This document shows, piece by piece, positions 59,866 to 64,000 of a stretch of DNA of 64,000 nucleotides (the stretch's first letter is position 1; every line of letters starts with the position of its first letter). This DNA is from JBBQNR01 sp963774075. Its GTDB lineage: Bacteria; Actinomycetota; Thermoleophilia; Solirubrobacterales; JBBDJG01. The translations under genes were made by a program, and so were the position numbers. Location: NCBI GenBank assembly GCA_963774075.1, contig CAVZDP010000009.1, forward strand, positions 248,001 to 312,000. Reading direction: 5' to 3'. The notes under the pieces are model-generated. The model was not told where the DNA came from. It worked only from the letters and a program-made list of their open reading frames with translations, and ran no database searches.

Positions 59866-61259
59866 CTGCCCTCATCCGCCGCCGCCAACCGCAGCTCCAA
59901 CTCCTCCGGAGACCCGGGTCGCACCGCCTCGGCCGTCTCGGGCAGCGGCCGGCGGTAGACGAGAAACAGCAGCGTCGAGAGCAGCACCGCGGTGAGCGCG
60001 AACGCGACCTCGACCTCGCGCACGACCTCCATCCCCGCAACGAGCAGGAACGCGACGAAGAAGGTCGCCGCCGCCGCCCATGAGAGCGCGGCGGAGCGGG
60101 CCCGGCCCTGGGCAAGCGCCGCCTGGTTGATCGTGGTCGCGGAGAGGTAGAGGCCCATGCCCGCCGCGACCAGCGCCAGCCCCAGGCGGTCGTAGTCGAA
60201 CTCCGATCCGAAGAGGAGCCTCATCACCGGCGGGCCGACAGCCAGCACGCCTATCACGGTCGCGGCTCCGAAGGCGAGGCAGGCCGCGACCGTCACGCGC
60301 ACGCTGCGGCCGAAGTCGCCTCCGTGCAGCTCGCCCCGCTCGCGCACCACGAGCCGCGTCAGGTGCGGTAGCAGCGTCGTGGACACCGCCTGGAAGAGCT
60401 GAAGCGGCGCCCGCGCGATCATCAGCACGGCGAAGACGAGCGCCGCCTGCTGGTTGCTGGCGGTGTCGAGCTTCACGATCAGCACGCCGGAGTTGAGGAT
60501 CATCTGCTCGGAGACCATGATCAGGAGCACCGCGCCGGCAAAGCTCAGCCCGTGCGCGAGCGTGAACTCCGGCTCTGCTGCGTCCCGCGTCGAGCGAGCC
60601 TCGGACAAACGCCGAACGTGGCCGCCCAGCGCCCACGGCACGACGAACAGGCTGAGCAGCGGCGCCACCGCGATCGCGAGCGCGGCGGCGTTGCGGCCCT
60701 CGAACACTCCGACGGCGAGCAGCACGACGATCACCACACGCGACGCCGACTCCATCAGCACCAGGCCTCCGTACAGCCCGAAGCGGCGCTGTCCGGCCAG
60801 AAAGCCGCGCGCGAAGTAGCTGGCCGCGTAGAAGACGACGGCGCACACGAACGCCCAGTAGAGAGTCGCATGATCGGAGAACAGATCTGCTTGGATGGGC
60901 TCGCGGAGCGCGAGCGCGACGGCCGTGAAGACGCCCGCGAGCGCGAGCTGAATGGTGGCGGCCACGCGCAGCGCCGGGCCGGTCGTTTGATCGCGCGCCT
61001 GCCGCTCGGCGATCGTGCGCGACAGGAGCTGCTCGACCGGGCGGTAGATCACCGAGGCAGTGAGGAAGACCGCCGCCCAGAGGGTCGCGATCATGCCGTA
61101 GTCGTCGATCCCCAGCGCGTGTGCCGACAGCGAGTGGAACGCGTAGGTCAGCAGGCCCGTGACGCCGATGAGCGCCGACAGCAGCGCCGCGCCGCGCCGG
61201 TACGAGAGCTCCCCCTCCTGCTGCGGCGCCCGCCCGCCCGCGGCGGGCTCGCTACCCAA
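59862..61259 (-). CDS. Polysaccharide flippase-like membrane protein (Wzx/MurJ-type fold)
   Basis: Probable translocase of a lipid-linked saccharide. TTG 61259; 465 residues with about 12-14 helices (ALLSALIGVTGLLTYAFHSL, AALVFAVLMIARAPLQLFQAV, GLALVAAGMGLYLSATTINQAALA). The pattern and the charged interior segments fit the polysaccharide biosynthesis/MATE-like superfamily. It overlaps the upstream methyltransferase by eight bases, so methyltransferase, flippase and the GT2 gene form one minus-strand unit that probably builds and exports a surface glycan. Confidence 0.82.
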   Translation of the reverse strand: MGSEPAAGGRAPQQEGELSYRRGAALLSALIGVTGLLTYAFHSLSAHALGIDDYGMIATLWAAVFLTASVIYRPVEQLLSRTIAERQARDQTTGPALRVAATIQLALAGVFTAVALALREPIQADLFSDHATLYWAFVCAVVFYAASYFARGFLAGQRRFGLYGGLVLMESASRVVIVVLLAVGVFEGRNAAALAIAVAPLLSLFVVPWALGGHVRRLSEARSTRDAAEPEFTLAHGLSFAGAVLLIMVSEQMILNSGVLIVKLDTASNQQAALVFAVLMIARAPLQLFQAVSTTLLPHLTRLVVRERGELHGGDFGRSVRVTVAACLAFGAATVIGVLAVGPPVMRLLFGSEFDYDRLGLALVAAGMGLYLSATTINQAALAQGRARSAALSWAAAATFFVAFLLVAGMEVVREVEVAFALTAVLLSTLLFLVYRRPLPETAEAVRPGSPEELELRLAAADEGS

Positions 61260-61890
61260 CTCGGACGAGCGCCATCGTCCAGGGGAACGGCGAGCGCAGC
61301 TCGACCACCTCGCCGTGGCGGCCCAAAAGCGACGCGAACCCGCGCTTGGACCAGTGGTTCAGGTGGCCAGGGGTGTTGCCCAGGTCGCGCAGGTAGGCGC
61401 CCCTCGCCATGTTGAGCCCGCGCCACAGCGGCTCACGCGGAACGCTTGCCAGGATCCAGCGCGCGGACACTCGCGCCATCTCCGCCAGGACTGCGCCAGG
61501 GTCGGGAACGTGCTCGAGCACCTCCATCGCGGTCGTCGCCTCGAACTCACCGTCGACATATGGGAGGCGGTCCGCGGTTGCCGCCCGGAACTCCAGGTTC
61601 GGAAGCGAGCGCCGAGCCCACTCCTCCCGCAGCTTGGGGTCGTCGAGGTCGATCCCGACCACGCGGCCCTCGCCCAGGCGCTCCGCCCACCTCTGGGTCA
61701 GCACGCCTTCGCCGCAGCCGACGTCGAGTATCGAACCCGGGTCCGCGCGATCCAGCAGCGCCAGCATGTCACGCTCGAAGCCGGCCATCAGCCGTCGCAC
61801 GAGCGGGTTGGCCGAGCCGTACTTGTCGTAGGTGTTGCCGGTGGGGACCGCCTGAGCCGGGTCGCTTGCCGGCGCCGCGGCTCTGGTCAC
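61252..61890 (-). CDS. Class I SAM-dependent methyltransferase
   Basis: 212 residues from GTG 61890, overlapping the GT2 gene by four bases. GNTYDKYGSANPLVRRLMAGFERDMLALL leads to motif I ILDVGCGEGVLTQRWAERLG, then VVGIDLDDPKL, and post-motif II FEATTAMEVLEHVPDPGAVLAEM. The acceptor is not evident; a glycan or lipid is likely from context. Confidence 0.88.
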   Translation of the reverse strand: MTRAAAPASDPAQAVPTGNTYDKYGSANPLVRRLMAGFERDMLALLDRADPGSILDVGCGEGVLTQRWAERLGEGRVVGIDLDDPKLREEWARRSLPNLEFRAATADRLPYVDGEFEATTAMEVLEHVPDPGAVLAEMARVSARWILASVPREPLWRGLNMARGAYLRDLGNTPGHLNHWSKRGFASLLGRHGEVVELRSPFPWTMALVRVG

Positions 61891-62969
61891 GCGCCCCCCT
61901 CGGGCGGCACCACCGCGGCTGCGTGCTCGCGCCGGAGGGTCGGCTCCTCGCTCGCGGAACGGTCGCGCGGCGGCAGCGGCGCTTCGACGCCGGGGACGCC
62001 GCCGGGCTGGTAGTGGGAGGGCGGCACACCGAGCTTGAGCTCGATCCTGCGCGTACGCTCGAGCGTGCGCTGGATCAGGACCCGGTTGCTCGCCAGCAGG
62101 TCGCCGATCACGCCGAGCGCGGCAAGCTGGACGGCGACGACGAAGAGCATTGCTCCGAGCACGACGGACTGCACGTGGCCCTCGCCCTCGCCCTGCACGA
62201 ACAGCACGAGGAAGCGGCCCCAGACCACCATCGCGATCAGCGCGATTACCGCCGCCGCGGTCGCGAACACGCGCAGCGGCTCGTAGGTCGTGTAGACGCG
62301 GAAGATCGCGAGCGCGTTCGTGCGAACGTACGAGGTGATCGAGCGGAACAGGCGCGACTCGCGCAGCTTGGGGTTGGTCCGGATCGGGACGTGGTCGATC
62401 GCGACGAGCATCTTGCCGGCCTGGATCACCGTCTCGAGCGTGTAGGTGAAGCGCGAGACGACCTGCACCTGAAGAGCAGCCTCGCGGTTGTAGGCGCGAA
62501 AGCCGGACGTCGTGTCGGGGACGTCGGTCTCCGAAGCGCGCCGCACGACCCAGCTCCCGAGGCGTTGCAACAGTTTCTTGGTCGGCGAGAAGTGCTCGAC
62601 CGAGTGCACCTCGCGGTCGCCGATCACGAGGTCGGCGTCGCCGCGAAGGATGGGCGCGACGAGCTTCGGGATATCGCCCGCGTTGTACTGGTTGTCGGCG
62701 TCCGTGTTGACGATCACGTCGGCGTCCAGCTTCAGGCTGGCGTCGAGGCCGGCCTGGAAGGCCTGTGCGAGCCCCTTGTTGTTGGTCAGGAGCACGACGT
62801 GGTCGACGCCGTGGCGACGGGCGACCTCGACCGTGCGGTCGGTGGAGCCGTCGTCGATCACGAGCCACTCGACCGTGTCGAATCCCTCGACCTGGCGCGG
62901 GAGGTCTCGCAGCGTGACGGGCAACGAATCCTCTTCGTTGAGGCAGGGAATCTGGATGATGAGCTTCAT
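61887..62969 (-). CDS. GT2 family glycosyltransferase with C-terminal membrane helices
   Basis: Dolichol/polyprenyl-phosphate-mannose-synthase-like enzyme. I chose ATG 62969 (MKLIIQIPCLNEEDSLPV), giving 360 residues; an in-frame start at 63014 adds 15 unsupported residues. VIDDGSTDRTVE (D39-D40), DVIVNTDADNQY (DXD), and a later FRAYNREA segment. Two membrane helices lie at about 235-255 and 265-290, then a Pro-rich tail. Probably charges a lipid carrier for the divergent GT-C enzyme. Confidence 0.9.
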   Translation of the reverse strand: MKLIIQIPCLNEEDSLPVTLRDLPRQVEGFDTVEWLVIDDGSTDRTVEVARRHGVDHVVLLTNNKGLAQAFQAGLDASLKLDADVIVNTDADNQYNAGDIPKLVAPILRGDADLVIGDREVHSVEHFSPTKKLLQRLGSWVVRRASETDVPDTTSGFRAYNREAALQVQVVSRFTYTLETVIQAGKMLVAIDHVPIRTNPKLRESRLFRSITSYVRTNALAIFRVYTTYEPLRVFATAAAVIALIAMVVWGRFLVLFVQGEGEGHVQSVVLGAMLFVVAVQLAALGVIGDLLASNRVLIQRTLERTRRIELKLGVPPSHYQPGGVPGVEAPLPPRDRSASEEPTLRREHAAAVVPPEGGA

Positions 62970-63139
62970 CGCCGTGGCGCTGGGAGCGGCTCTCGCCCGC
63001 ACCCGGGCGTTCAAAAAGCTACTCGTCGGTCCGGAATGATTGCGTAAACTGAGCGGCCGCCGTCCCGCCGAGGGGCGACGCGAGGTGGTGCGACCTCCGG
63101 GGCGGCCTCACCCACCCACCGCTGGAGCCCCAGCAGAGC

Positions 63140-64000
63140 ATGGAGACAGCAACCGTTCAGCGACGCATGCCCGGTTCCGTGAGCGCCTCTCGGCGCGGCC
63201 GCGCGCTGTCGACTGAAACCCTCGCCGTGGCGGCTTTCGTCGTGCTCGTCGTGATCGCCGTCGTGGGCTTCTTCGTGCGGGCCACGTACCCGAACTACGA
63301 CAGCTATTACACGTTGCTCTGGGGACAGGAGCTGCTCGACTTCCAGCTTCCGAGCTTCGAGGCTTACCGTGCGCCGACCGAGCATCCCCTCGCGCTCGGC
63401 TTCGGCGCCGCTCTGTCGGTGTTCGGGGACGGGGCCGACAGGCTGCTCGTTCTGATCACGCTGCTCGCCCTGGTCGTGCTGGCGGCGGGGACCTACCGCC
63501 TGGGCAGGATCTGCTTTCACCCGTTCGTGGGGGCGCTCGCTGCGTTCTTCGTGCTCACGCGCTTCGATTTCCCCTCGCTCGCGGTGCGCGGCTACATCGA
63601 CATCCCGTTCATGGCGACGGTCGTGTGGGCGGGTGCACTCGAGGCGGCGAAACCTCGTCGCGGCCTGCCGGTCTTCCTGCTGCTCGGGGCGGCCGGCCTG
63701 ATGCGCCCGGAGGCCTGGATCCTCGCGGGCCTCTACTTCCTGTGGATGGGGTGGCGCGCGGATTGGGGCGAGCGTGTCCGTTACGCGGCGCTGGCCGCGA
63801 TCGGACCGGTGCTGTGGGCGGCGACGGACTTCGTGGTCACCGGCGATCCGGCGTTCTCGCTTCATTCCACTCAGGACCTGGCCGCCGAGCTTCGGCGCCA
63901 GAAGTCGGGCTCGGTCGTGCTCGACGTCCTGCCCCAGTTCCTTCGCGCGACGGTGAAGACGCCCGTCTACTTCGCCGGGATCGCCGGGCTCCTGATCGCG
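63140..64000 (+). CDS. GT-C type membrane glycosyltransferase (3' end cut by window)
   Basis: The frame from ATG 63140 is open to the window end (287 codons so far). A short basic head (QRRMPGSVSASRRGRAL) precedes a membrane helix (TLAVAAFVVLVVIAVVGFFV), then the luminal loop YPNYDSYYTLLWGQELL with the acidic D typical of PMT/ArnT-like GT-C enzymes. EHPLALGFGAAL and several further helices follow, with RGYIDIPFMATVVWAGALEA and LMRPEAWILAGLYFLW. Likely uses a polyprenyl-phospho-sugar made by the divergent GT2. GAGGT/ACCTC (63082-63097) forms a hairpin in its 5' UTR. Confidence 0.82.
   Translation, partial: METATVQRRMPGSVSASRRGRALSTETLAVAAFVVLVVIAVVGFFVRATYPNYDSYYTLLWGQELLDFQLPSFEAYRAPTEHPLALGFGAALSVFGDGADRLLVLITLLALVVLAAGTYRLGRICFHPFVGALAAFFVLTRFDFPSLAVRGYIDIPFMATVVWAGALEAAKPRRGLPVFLLLGAAGLMRPEAWILAGLYFLWMGWRADWGERVRYAALAAIGPVLWAATDFVVTGDPAFSLHSTQDLAAELRRQKSGSVVLDVLPQFLRATVKTPVYFAGIAGLLIA

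Noticed and set aside
1..64000. CRISPR array, insertion sequence or prophage
   Set aside because: No regularly spaced identical repeats, transposase, integrase or phage structural gene was found; the window is core chromosome with a few accessory genes.

Overview
This is a high-GC chromosomal window, almost entirely coding, from a mesophilic-type actinobacterium. A deep-branching lineage such as Thermoleophilia (Solirubrobacterales/Gaiellales) is the best guess. The evidence is the GC-rich codon use with many GTG/TTG starts, a dcw cluster led by mraZ, a meso-diaminopimelate type MurE (DNPR motif), a split glycine decarboxylase (gcvPA/gcvPB), a PriA with intact helicase motifs, and frequent -10-like hexamers only 6-9 nt before start codons. 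The placement is inference; no rRNA, tRNA, CRISPR array, insertion sequence or prophage was seen.

Layout. 1-2762: end of a Tad/Flp-type secretion locus (CpaF ATPase, TadB, TadC). 2814-8011 (minus): an accessory block with an uncharacterised coiled-coil membrane protein, a tyrosinase gene broken by three clustered indels, and a secreted sulfatase. 8012-8363: a divergent control region with three 10-bp-spaced GTGGGG boxes, the expected MraZ operator. 8364-24821: the dcw cell-wall and division cluster mraZ-rsmH-ftsL-ftsI-murE-murF-mraY-murD-ftsW-murG/murC (one fused ORF)-murB-ftsQ-ftsZ. Most junctions overlap by 1-4 bases, and ftsZ has its own TTGACA-N18-TAATGT promoter. 24914-29416: glycine cleavage system gcvT-gcvH-gcvPA-gcvPB. 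29462-31466: rhodanese, nitroreductase, and a divergent zinc alcohol dehydrogenase. 31523-33911: trpS, scpA, scpB. 34055-38607: a 1325-residue secreted repeat/propeller/Kelch protein and a membrane-anchored cytochrome c, inserted where scpAB-rluB would usually be adjacent.

38642-45644: rluB, then an aromatic amino-acid cluster (aroH chorismate mutase, hisC-like aminotransferase, DAHP synthase, prephenate dehydrogenase with ACT domain, aroA EPSP synthase, and an unknown exported protein), ended by a strong terminator. Between hisC and DAHP synthase lies an unlisted 25-codon ORF with its own Shine-Dalgarno sequence. Its C-terminus reads AFFYSWRFS and its stop codon touches an 11-bp stem. This looks like a ribosome-mediated attenuator sensing Phe, Tyr and Trp together, and it is the most interesting regulatory signal in the window. 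45697-49713: a DUF4242 protein, cmk, der, and a DUF3352 membrane protein. 49710-58814: metK, a PD40 secreted protein, priA, def, fmt, rsmB, an 81-residue double zinc-ribbon protein, and rpe. 58807-64000: DUF2332, then a minus-strand surface-polysaccharide group (flippase, methyltransferase, GT2 glycosyltransferase) and, divergently, a GT-C type membrane glycosyltransferase cut by the window end.

The window is mainly core housekeeping (envelope synthesis, division, one-carbon and aromatic metabolism, translation maturation). Lineage-specific insertions supply the unknowns.
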